From contig CAJQUW010012929.1 of the NCBI GenBank assembly GCA_907163375.1, positions 1-64,000 on the forward strand: a DNA stretch of 64,000 nucleotides, written 5' to 3'. The first letter of the stretch is position 1; the number at the start of each line of letters is the position of its first letter. Source of the DNA: Prostheceraeus crozeri (lineage: Eukaryota; Platyhelminthes; Polycladida; Euryleptidae). A model generated the notes under the pieces. The model ran no database searches, was not told where the DNA came from, and worked only from the letters and a program-made list of their open reading frames with translations. Below, in pieces: positions 37,500 through 47,900 of the stretch. A program made the translations under genes and the position numbers.

Positions 37500-38118
37500 A
37501 ACTTTCATAGAATGCGTATATCCTGTGCCTACTACGAATATGCACGTCTATCGAGTTCTGCCTGGCTCCTCTTCTTGTCAGACACGATCAAGGAAAGGCA
37601 CATTTTAATCCAATGGGATGCAGATGTGAGTTTTTGGCTAAAATGAAACTCTCTATGTATTCTACTACTGAGTGAAAAGTCTAGAGTAATAATTTTTGAC
37701 ATGGAATGTCTTCAGGTCATTTCCTATCATGTTTATGTGTTATTATCATGCTTCTTATCGGCGATGTATACAAGAATGTGGTCAAATACGAATCAAATTG
37801 ACAAAAATGCTTGTGCTTGTCGACATAAGAAGCTTGCCAATTCAACATGTATTTAGCCTCATAGACAGAAGTACTTGAACATGATAGGAAATGACCTGAG
37901 GAAATTCCATGTCAAAAATCATGTCTTTAGACTTAGTACTTTCACTCAGCATAAGAAAACATAAGAAGTCTCATTTTTGCCAAAACTTCAATCTGCGTCC
38001 CATTGGATTAACATGTGTATTTCTTTGATCCTGCCTGACAAGAAGAGAAACCAGACAGAACATAGCAGGCCTGCAAATTTGTAGTAGGCATAGGATAAAC
38101 GTATTTCTGTGAAAATCT
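37500..38118. mobile_element. Fold-back element, copy A, arms about 245 bp
   Basis: The left arm (37500-37745) and right arm (37873-38118) are inverted copies. CCTCTTCTTGTCAGACA pairs with TGACAAGAAGAG. TCCAATGGGATGCAGAT pairs with the ATCTGCGTCCCATTGGA region. CATGGAATGTCTTCAGGTCA pairs with TGACCTGAGGAAATTCCATG. The spacer holds TATCGGCGATGTATAC. A second, shorter copy lies at 43899-44345, so this is a dispersed family. No protein is encoded. Confidence 0.8.
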
Positions 38119-39594
38119 CACTTTTGGCCTGGCTCCCTGCAGAAACTCACTGTGTCTGCCGGAGTAGCACCTCTTGTGATCTAAAATAAGTTGTTTAGTC
38201 ATTGATTTAAGTTTTCGCTCATTTAATTTAATTACTTAGCCACTGTTGTTTGCTAGATTGCTTAATAAATAGAGTATTTTAGACAAACCATATAGTATGA
38301 TTTGAATAAAGTTTCTGAACTGCCACGACACTTACTCTAATCTAACAGTCATTAGATTTAGGTCGTTTGGTCGCTTTATCTGATTTAATTTTCTAAATTT
38401 TGAAATAGCGCATGCCCGCTTATATAAGCCCACAGACCATGGCGATTATGTTGAATTCATGTTTCTCGCTAAGCTGTGGACTCATAAGTACTGAAGAATT
38501 TTCTGCAACAATGCATGCATGTTTGAAAAGAAATAGCCGTTTAGTACTTATCAGAAAAGTGAAATAGAACTTTCAGTCAGAGTTTTACCATATTCATGCA
38601 TGTACAGTATAAGATGTTGACATGGAACTATCTTAGCGACGTCAGTGGATCGCATGAGTACCACTGAAGCTTACGATAGTGAACTTCATGCTGCACATTG
38701 TTATAGTCAAATTCAATCACTTCTCAACACATGTGAAAAGATTGCTCTCAGAGGGCATCGGAAAACTCCATTCTAGATGCTTGATGCAAATTACGGAAAT
38801 TCAAAATTTGCAGCATTGTAAACCCCAAAAAGTCAACTCTCAGCTCTAAAAAGAGATAGCACACTGAGACTATACTGCTTCAACGCCATATACTTGGATT
38901 AGCTTTGACATGAGAGCGGATGCATCAGAAATTACTTTAACCACCCAAACGAAGATTGCGCCAAAATTTTGCAATGCGATAATGCAATTGTTCTATATCT
39001 ATACACATTACGAAATCTCACTTAATAATAAGACAATTGAGAACACAGAAATTCTATCAAACTCATAACTATTTTATTAATTCGCACTATATGTATCTTT
39101 TAAAACAGATCAAAATCTTCCCTTAGGTTGCACAAAGAATTTTTTATTTCGGTGACATAGATAATCGAAGTGTGACATTGGAGCAATTTAACTCAATGAG
39201 ATCTTTCACACGGGCGTTATAGGAGACTTATAGGAAGCGGTTCACGGTCGTCAATTTCATTAGTAGGCCTACTCATGCGAACTACTAATGACGCAAAATT
39301 ATCCACATCAACAGCGCATTTCACATTTTTGAGAGTAATGAAATGTTTGTCTCTCTATTTGTTTTTCATATACTTTGGCAAGTGCAAGCGAAACGGTATA
39401 TCTGCTCAAGTAAACATATGATGACACAAGATTTAAAAATGAAAATCATGGTGTTAAAAAATGCATACGTATTTTTTGAAATCAAGAAAATAAAACTGAA
39501 TCGAATGACCAAACAAACACTTGTGATGATTAAATAGTAAAATCAAATGAGCAAAACCATTCAAATTCCTAGAAAACTAATTTCAATGAGCAAA
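38119..39594. other. Gap, nothing recognised
   Basis: AT-rich. One TAGGCCTA at about 39262. No exon recognised. Confidence 0.4.
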
Positions 39595-39596
39595 TA

Positions 39597-40840
39597 CAGG
39601 GTGTCCAGTTAAGGACACTGGATTTAATTCAATAGGCATATCCACAATGCTACTGATATGTTATTGATTTGTTGCCCAGAATATCTACATAGGCATGCAA
39701 CTTCATTTTGCATTATCGGTTTACAAGGAAATTAATTGAAATACGAAAAAAGGATTAAATATGTTTGATATTGCATTCACAAGACAATTTTTCATCCACA
39801 GTCTGTATATTCACTTATGAAAAACACCATCCTTTAAATGACCACCTCTGCAGTCACAGCATACTCTTATTCTGTGAAGGAAATGTTCAATCACTCTTTC
39901 ACACAAGTTTGGCGTGATTCCACCAATTACACCTCGGATCTCGTGTTTTAATTGAGCAATCCTGTTGGTTTTTTATATGCCCGCGATTTCACATAGCCCA
40001 GATAGAAATCATCATGGAAATCATATGGGGACAAAACACATGATCCTGGTGGCCATCCATCGATGATAACCATTGCTGGAGAAAAGGCGATCAGGAAATT
40101 ATTCTCTGATGAACTGTGTGGTTTCTCGTGCAGTATGTTTAGTTGCACTATCTTGTAGTAACCATAAGTCTTGTTCATCTAAGGTTTCGAGTTGAGGCAA
40201 AGGAACTCATTTATCATCCTTGAATGACAATCGCCATTTACCTTTACAACTCCATTTTCATTTTCAAAAATATGGTCTAATCACTCCACCACACCATACC
40301 GCACATTGGTCGGGTTGCAAAGGCTTCTCATGTAGGGTAATCGATCCTCACTTGAGGATCGTCTGTGGACCATATTCGAAAATTTTGTTTCTTTACGCAA
40401 TCGTCGAGATGAAAATAGGTCTCGTCGCTAAAAGATTGTTCTCCTCGTAAACATTGGATTCACTTGCTGATTCTTAAGCGCAAAATTGGCACAATCTTGG
40501 CGAACTGCATGGTCGCAAGTTTCAAACTGTTGTGCAACTTGAACTTTGTAAGGGTAATTGTACTAAGGAGGCAACTGATGTGACCGATGGCATAAAGATG
40601 CCCTGGGATTTTCTATCCAATAATACAAATGGCAAGTGGTGTGACTGTGCCAGGTGTTCTATTACCACTATGAGTGGAACTCACCCAATGCAACTTCTGC
40701 ATCAAATTCATAGCAAATTGACAATGCAAAATGAAGTTACATACCTTTGTAAATATTCCAGGCATTTAATTAATAACATATCTTCAGTATCGTGGATATG
40801 GCTATTGAATTCAATCCGGCGTCCTTAACTGGTCACCCTG
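39597..40840 (-). mobile_element. Mariner-like transposon with long inverted repeats, decayed
   Basis: TA duplications lie at 39595-39596 and 40841-40842. The ends are inverted over roughly 130 bp: CAGGGTGTCCAGTTAAGGAC on the left and, as reverse complement, CAGGGTGACCAGTTAAGGAC on the right. Matching continues through ATTCAATAG.CATATCCAC and AACTTCATTTTGCATT. The minus strand keeps remnants of a mariner transposase: RIWSTDDPQVR, PPGSCVLSPYDF (family WPPRSPDLTPCDF), GYVKSRAY and GGHLKDGVFH. It is riddled with stops. It shares its terminal heptamer CAGGGTG with the element at 52724-54496. Confidence 0.85.
39840..40480 (-). pseudogene. Mariner-like transposase remnant
   Basis: Readable only in pieces. 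SDETYFHLDD and FRIWSTDDP are seen around 40450-40360. LSPYDFHDDFYLGYVKSRAY is in the open frame at 40178-39948. CCDCRGGHLKDGVFH is near 39860-39820. The order is that of the catalytic and C-terminal part of mariner-type enzymes. The N-terminal DNA-binding region was not found. Confidence 0.7.
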
Positions 40841-40842
40841 TA

Positions 40843-41741
40843 CATGTTGTCAAAGTCAATAAATCAACAATTACTTTGAAAGATAGAAGTTACAGGCCTA
40901 CTACATTGTGTCATTATTGCGCATTTCAAGCAATTTCAAATAGGCCTATTTCTGCATGCTATTATACTACGGGTAGAAAACATTATTCATTTTTTAGGCC
41001 CTCATCCAAAATCAGATTATATGTCACAATCTTAAAAGTTGCTCATAGATTACTAATTCGGCTATAAATCAGCTTGATGTCATACTTATTTGCAACAATA
41101 AACAAATAAGAAAATTTTCCATTAATGCGCCTGATTGAGGGTGAAATAAAGTTCAGAGTTCTCATATAATGCTCGGAGCATTTCTTACTGAAATTCATTC
41201 TGGTGTTCAGAGAGCACTCAAGGCAGTCCAAAGTTTCTTCCTGAGAAGGTCCGTGACTTAAATTGAAAACTAGAAAAGCCATCGCAAAAAATTGCTGTGG
41301 TCTTGGGTGGCACCATTCGTGCGAATATCCATTCCATCAATCGATACCGAAGATTTCGGGAAGTTGGACGATCCACCAATGTGAATAGGCTCCTGAAAAA
41401 TATGAAAGGTGTAGTAAGTATTTGCATGGATCAATGTGGCTCTACAGCATAGTTTCATGTTAGGTCCATACTAGTACATATGCACAATTGAACAAGAACA
41501 GAGAAACCAATGAAGCGATGAGTAGTCGAACACTTCGCTCACATATCATTTAATTAGATTTACATGTGATTGACATTCCAATATAGCCTACCCAAAAATA
41601 TTAATTAATCTAATATTATAGGACTGTTCCAGTCATTATCTTCATTTGGGTTGTGTGTAAGACTGTGAGCTCTTTAATTGCAAAGTGCAAATTATGAAAA
41701 GGAGATTGCTATAAATTAGTAGACTGAAATGCTGGTATAAA
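40843..41741. other. Gap with a possible minus-strand exon
   Basis: On the minus strand an acceptor-like TTTTTCAG near 41395 precedes an open segment (EPIHIGGSSNFPKSSVSIDG). It faintly recalls ISXO2-type transposases, but it is too short to call. Confidence 0.25.
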
Positions 41742-41906
41742 TAGAATAGTTAAATATTGAATTGCATCCTCAGTTGAAAAATGGAAACAGACCTGAGATG
41801 TAAATTACGCCTTCTGATAATTCCTGACATTGAATGAAATGGCAGCTATTTAGGTCTGTTTCCATTTTTCAACTGAGAATGCAACTCAATATTCAATTAT
41901 TCTATC
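41742..41906. mobile_element. Fold-back (MITE-like) element, about 165 bp
   Basis: AGAATAGTTAAATATTGAAT and CAGTTGAAAAATGGAAACAG on the left pair with their inverted copies (CTGTTTCCATTTTTCAACTG and ATATTCAATTATTCT) on the right. There is no coding capacity. Confidence 0.75.
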
Positions 41907-42127
41907 TTCAATTTGTTTGCAAAAGCGTCAAATTTTAATTATTGCAGGCGCACTAACTTAGGCGAGTGTGTTTAAAGCGATGCGAGCCGTATTTAATGAA
42001 TACCCGTCGAAACTTCACTAACTTGCTTAATGCAAATCTGAAATGCTGGTAGTGAAAGTCAGGTGTAGTATGTAATCTTTGATACTTAAGTCATTTCATT
42101 TTGAATAAATCAAGAAGGACTTGACAC

Positions 42128-43336
42128 ATGGAGCTTGAACAATGTAGATCTCATGTAAACATTGTTTCGGACGCTATTAATAATGAAAATGGTATGACTT
42201 TCATTACTCCGTTTCTCGACTTACCTTACGTGAAAATGCCTTATTTTCTTCCACCAGACGTGTTTCATGATTTGTTTGAAGGGGTCTCACACCTTGCGTT
42301 GTGCACTGCTCTCAATGACTTATTGAGGCGGTCTGTCATATCTTTAGATACAATGAACAAAATATTTCGTGACCATTCTACATTTTCTCCTGCTGATGTA
42401 AAACTTCATCACATCAGAAACGGACACTTACCATTCTCTGGATCGCAAATGATTTATTGGTTGCAAATGTTTTGTTCTTATTTCGGTTGCTTATTTGATT
42501 TGGAGAATTCTGTTTGGCAACTAGTATTGTCACATTGTGAAATGATTGAAATATTGACATGCCTTCATGTAATTCCTGATGCAAAAATTGAACATTTGCG
42601 TTTTCTAATTATTCAGCAAAACGAGATTTTGTCAGATATCTACCATTCAGGTATTCGATACAAGTGTAAATTTCACATAATGCAACATTACCCTGATCTT
42701 CTGAAAATTTATGGAAACTTAGCTTGGTTTTCAACTATGCGCTTTGAGGGACTGCATCAATATTTTAAAAGATTGATGCGGACCATCAGACAGTTTATAA
42801 ATTTGCCTAAAACGCTGTGTTACCGATATCAGAGACGGTCAGCTATACTCAGAAATGAAAGGTCATTGATAAATGGGGTGATGTGTGATGTTGCATTACC
42901 GTTTCACTTCAGAAACTTAGATTACAGTCAAAGGAAAGCAATTTTTTCCTATTTTCAGTGTTCGGAGAGAGAAGTGTTTGATTTTCCGATGCGAATCTCA
43001 TATCACATAGTCCACTGTGGCTATCACTACTTCTGCAAAACTCGGCAATCTGTCATAGCCATGTCTGTTTGTGACATAGAAAATGATCCCAATTTTTGGA
43101 TGGTTGAGCTCATTTTGTACGTCAGAGAACAATGGGTACTCCTACTTCAGAAATTGGAATGTTCCTTTGAACCACATTTCAGATCGTATATCGTTATTCG
43201 GCGAACACCGGAACTCAGATGTATACCTCTTTCAGCACCAATACACCCTCCACTTGAAACTTTTATTTTGGGTGGTTTCATGTCAATGTCAATGAAACAT
43301 ATCATAAAAAACATTAATGATACTTCTTCTGTGTGA
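42128..43336 (+). CDS. CACTA-like transposase, catalytic C-terminal part, open for 402 codons
   Basis: The ATG at 42128 opens an uninterrupted 402-residue frame. Motifs: YFLPPDVFHDLFEGVSHLAL (about 37-56; the HDLLEG signature), SGSQMIYWLQMF, YKCKFHIMQHYPDLLKIYGN and FSTMRFEGLHQYFKRLMRT, whose Glu (family RFEAKHNYFKR) is the likely third catalytic residue. The family, known from fish and invertebrates, is a CACTA/EnSpm-like DDE transposase distinct from that at 2616. The first two Asp would lie further upstream and are not seen, so either 5' exons are missing or this copy is N-terminally truncated. It lies 1.6 kb upstream of the CIDE-N/SAMD3-like gene on the same strand, consistent with a two-gene transposon. 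Confidence 0.75.
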   Translation: MELEQCRSHVNIVSDAINNENGMTFITPFLDLPYVKMPYFLPPDVFHDLFEGVSHLALCTALNDLLRRSVISLDTMNKIFRDHSTFSPADVKLHHIRNGHLPFSGSQMIYWLQMFCSYFGCLFDLENSVWQLVLSHCEMIEILTCLHVIPDAKIEHLRFLIIQQNEILSDIYHSGIRYKCKFHIMQHYPDLLKIYGNLAWFSTMRFEGLHQYFKRLMRTIRQFINLPKTLCYRYQRRSAILRNERSLINGVMCDVALPFHFRNLDYSQRKAIFSYFQCSEREVFDFPMRISYHIVHCGYHYFCKTRQSVIAMSVCDIENDPNFWMVELILYVREQWVLLLQKLECSFEPHFRSYIVIRRTPELRCIPLSAPIHPPLETFILGGFMSMSMKHIIKNINDTSSV

Positions 43337-43898
43337 CTGCAACGGTTTTCATCTAATAGCAGAACTATAGCGAATCAAGAAGATCTGTTGCATTATGTAA
43401 CATTAGATGCCTCCTTAAATACGTCGTGAACTATTATAAATTGAATTTTATCTGACTTACTTTAAGTGTCATAGCTCAAGTGGACCGATTTTAATTTTTT
43501 TTACATCAGAATCATGCACCTTCAAGGAATTAGAGTTTCAAAGATCCATTGACTTCCACACCGTGTTAAAACAGTAGACAGAAGTATGCGTACTCAAACA
43601 TACGCGATCCCTCTGTCATATTCATGTCATCTTGTCTCTGTAATATAACATGATAATAATTGTTGATTTTTTCCTTTATTCAATCAGACATGTACTTGAA
43701 CTGTTCGTCTATAGACAAAGTTCCATTTCCAGAATGTTGGGAATAGAAATGGCAGGACATCGGGGATGTTTCCCACACATACGTGTACATTCACGCATAT
43801 TCGCATTTTTCTTTGTTAGCCCCGTATCATAGATATCACGCCACTTGTCGTTGATTGACATAGCGTCATAGTATGGACGCCAGAACGACGCCGAAGAT
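43337..43898. other. Gap, nothing recognised
   Basis: 3' flank of the transposase frame. No exon or repeat seen. Confidence 0.4.
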
Positions 43899-44345
43899 AA
43901 GACTTTCACAGAATGATGTGCACCGTATGACTGCTATGGATATGTGTGTCCATAGTTCTACATGGTTCCTCTTCTTGTCAGACAGGATGAAAAACAGTCA
44001 TGGATTCAATGGGACGCAGATTGAAGTATTTGATTAAAATGATATATTCTATGTTATCTCTTATTAAGCAAAAAGTACTGAGTCTAAAGACATAATTTTT
44101 GACATAGTTTGTCTTCAAGTCATTTCCGATGACGTGTTTGTGTTATTATCACGTTCTGATCGGCGATGTATGTGGATAAAATAGGTCAAAATACGTCTAT
44201 TTGCCGACATTAGGTGGATTGCCAAATCTTAATGCGTTCAGCTTCATAGACAAAGGTACATGAACATCATAGGAAAATACCTGCAGACATTCCATGTCAA
44301 AAACTTAGTACTTTTCATTCAACAAGATGAAACTTGGAAAATGTT
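43899..44345. mobile_element. Fold-back element, copy B, truncated
   Basis: It is homologous to copy A at 37500-38118: TTTCACAGAATG, CCTCTTCTTGTCAGACAGGAT, CAATGGGACGCAGATTGAAG, GTGTTATTATCACG and CGGCGATGTATGTGG all recur in order. The left arm and spacer are present. The right arm stops early, about 44345. Confidence 0.75.
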
Positions 44346-44958
44346 GTATTCGTGTATGCATCAGTGCAAGCGCTGAGCTGAGTTTGTTGTAGGTCTATAG
44401 CGAATTTGTGATAAAAAGTTGAGCTAATTTTAGTAAACAAAAAGTGTCATTGCATGACATTATTTTAGTCATTCCATGACAATTAAAAATCTCCAATTTC
44501 TGCAAAGGGTCAAGAGTCTTCAGTTTCTTCAAAAGTCAGAGTATCTTACGAATAATCGGTTATAGGCTACACAGTTGGAAAGGAGGGCTCTGGGACAGCA
44601 TTTTGTTGTATTTACTTGTGGAATTGGTTCTGTAGAGAGCAGACTTTTTCAATTGAACCACATGACAAAATTTAGGTGTTTCATTTGCATCATTCCACTA
44701 CAATTGGGATTTTCTGTCAAAATGACAGGCATGATGGTTCGTCAATATAGGCAAAATGAGAAAGTCGTCATTCCACGACGATAAAAATGCACATATGTAG
44801 TAAGCTTAGGAGTTGCATTAATGAACCGGAAAGATTGTCATACCACGGGTCTTGGTAGTCCCTCTGTCTTTTGCATTTTTAATTATGCCAGTTTCTATTG
44901 CATCATTAACCTATGCACTATCACTATTGCAGATCGAAGCAGATTTAGAAGCATCATT
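44346..44958. other. Upstream region of the twelve-exon gene, with repeated palindromes
   Basis: Palindromic words occur at 44447 (GTCATTGCATGAC), 44468 (GTCATTCCATGAC), 44764 (GTCGTCATTCCACGACG) and 44836 (GTCATACCACGG). They could be transcription factor sites or subterminal repeats of a transposon. The promoter of the following gene should lie here, but no TATA box is decisive. Confidence 0.35.
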
Positions 44959-47900
44959 ATGACACAGGTACGTTCAATTACACGATACTAATTTATATAG
45001 ATTATGTGATACAGTATCGCGAATGTCATTATTTAGATGCTGCATAGATTATATCATCAACCAATGATTGTGTTTCAGGTACTTAAGATATCGGCAAATG
45101 AAAATGGTAAGATCAAATTTTTGAAGGTGAAGCCAATAGAGGAATTCATAAGAGAAGGTGAGTGATTCGGGCTGAGTCATTAAATCTCGAATCAGATGGC
45201 TATTATTATTATTATAACCGAAATATAAAAAAACTTTTCACAGCGGACTTTAATGTAATTTTTTTCATTTAAGCCTGGTAAGTAAATCTCATTGGATTTG
45301 CATGCATTAGAAAATGACATTCAAGCCTGCTAACAATTAATATAAATACTCGCTTTCATACTTATTTCGCTTTCGAAAGCTGTTCTTGCTCCACTTGACA
45401 AATTGAGCACTATTTTACCAAAGAAGAGGAAAACTTTGACTGATATGATCATCGCAACAGATACCACAAAGAAATTTATTCAACGTCGAGGCAAAAATGC
45501 GGAAAGTGTTATTTCTGATGCTCGGGTGAAAGTCAGAAAGTTGAACTTAAGTCCACCTGGATTATCGATCGACCGATCACTCCGTTTTGAATCTTCCTCA
45601 GCAGACTGTCAGCAAGGAATAAGTTCTAACTTCAGAACTAAGTTCTATGAAATCGGCAAATATCGGCATGTTTTAATCAAGAATCAACAATATGTGATCC
45701 TAGAATCTGCTTTACTTCACACCGAAAATGAAAACGTTTCTAGACCTTCTGCATATCCCGAGTTCGATAAAGAGCACCTGATCATGGAGCTTAGAAAGTT
45801 TAAAGATCAATATTTATATTCTGATATCTAGTGCTGAGGAGGTACTGGCTATAATCATGAATCTTCCATATGAACTGGGAATGCTGCATGATGAAGTAGT
45901 AAAACTGAATTTTTGAATGTCATAGCTATTCGGCAACCGCCGAAAGAAGTCTCAGCGTTTTAAGACGCATGAAATATAAAACATGGCTACGATCTACGAT
46001 GCGACAGGAAAGATTGAATCATTAAGCGATCCTCAATACTCACAGAAATCGAATTGATGAGATTGACTTTCGTCGCGTTTGTAATAACTTTATTACCTAT
46101 CGTTTATCACGTGTGTCGCAGATTGGACTGTTCAATACTTATTGAAATTTTCATGAAATCAGTTTCTGTTGATGAACTGTTCACCAATTTTTGATTCATT
46201 TATGTAATACTACATGTACTACATATCCATAGAATGAATACATGATCTTACCAATGGCTATATGTGCAAAAGCATGAAATTATATAATCTTTGAACATGC
46301 TATTACCGTAATGTAGTCATGTTTGAACATTAAATTCAAATATTATAATTTTGGTAAAAAAGTGGCGCCTGATTTGCAACCACACACTCCATGTATACAT
46401 TTTCATTTCTATGACTGTTTCTTATAATTACTTCTACTTTTGCTTGAATTTTTCTTATTACTTTCGAAGTTGTCTGATTTCATTATTTATATTATTTCAG
46501 GAAAAGAGTTGTTAGGGATTTCTGCTTCGGTAACCCTCTATACAGACGGTGTAGAAGTCGAAAGCGAGGATGGCCTGATCTGGGCAGCCCAGGCCGGAAC
46601 AGTTATTATCTTCAAAGATCGACAGCAACATTCCGTCCATATTCCCACAACAGCAACAAATGATGAAAATTCACTGGAGCCTTGGCCCTTGATTTACGTG
46701 TTGCCGCCATTTGACCCCACCGTGCGCCAGCAGATAGCCAGTTGCAGAACCATGGAGGAGCCAAACAAACTGAAGTCAACGGCTAGCTTCTGCAAGTCAT
46801 TCCTCTACCCAATCGTTGACGACATTGCGAGACACGTGGGGAATGAAAGGTAGAACAGCTAACGGAAATTAAATTTTTTAACAGCTGTTGACATAGCAAA
46901 ATTGTACAACTCATATTTTTATGGCAAAATTTCATAAATTATACTTGAATTTCAATTACACAAGCTGCATACTTTTGCAAATGATGATATACTTAACGCC
47001 TCTCTGCGTCATACCCGTAAGATGTCCTAAAAAGTCAGACTTTCAAAAAATTAAAAGTCATGAAATGATCATATTACAAAAATTGTCATAAGGAAATTTT
47101 ATATTTCAAATTACATTTTCAATTTGTGTAAATACTTGTGTTTACTGTGATATATTTTACTGGTTGATTTTGAATTTAATTCCCGAAAGATGCACAACGA
47201 AATGCATGTTGGAGCATTTGGGGGTGGAGGCTTGATCATGAATGCTAATCCCTCTATTGTTTCACTTGTGACAAATGCCTAATGAGTAGAAGGTGATTGA
47301 TAGCCGAAGATACATTGGAGAACGTCGTGTCTCCGTTTAGATACCTGCATAGGCGGATACACTGTTTTCTCGTAGAAAAGATTGCAGGAAATAATAAACG
47401 AACACTATTTCATGTTGATATATTCACGTTTTTTTTACCGGTTGATGAAAACAAAAACCGGTGTTGAAGGCACAGTAGGTTGCTTTAAAAGTAGTGTTAC
47501 ATATCCACTGTACAGTTTTGTATCTTCCAAATATCCAGATGATTCATAGTTTATATACCAGTGCTCATTGTGAATATGTTCTTTATTACGGATATTAAGA
47601 AAACTAATAATTGACCCAAGATCCAGACTTGATTGCATGACTGAAGTAATTTTGGAAACATTGCAATTTTGATCACAAAATGGCTTGATATTCGGACTAA
47701 CTTGTCGTCCATTAATCTGCGATTTAATGAATGCGAACTAATTAATGAGGGATAATACTCCAAACATTAATCCTAATACAATGTAGTACCTGTTCACATT
47801 TATTGTCAAATGCATGCAGATAAGCTTTTACACAAAAGCATGTATATCTATATCTTTCTTCCAGGTATCTTCGTTCATGGCAATACAAAGCCATTGGTGA

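Noticed and set aside
41043-41458. ISXO2-like transposase exon on the minus strand
   Set aside because: Only a vague resemblance over about 30 residues and the overlapping frames disagree.
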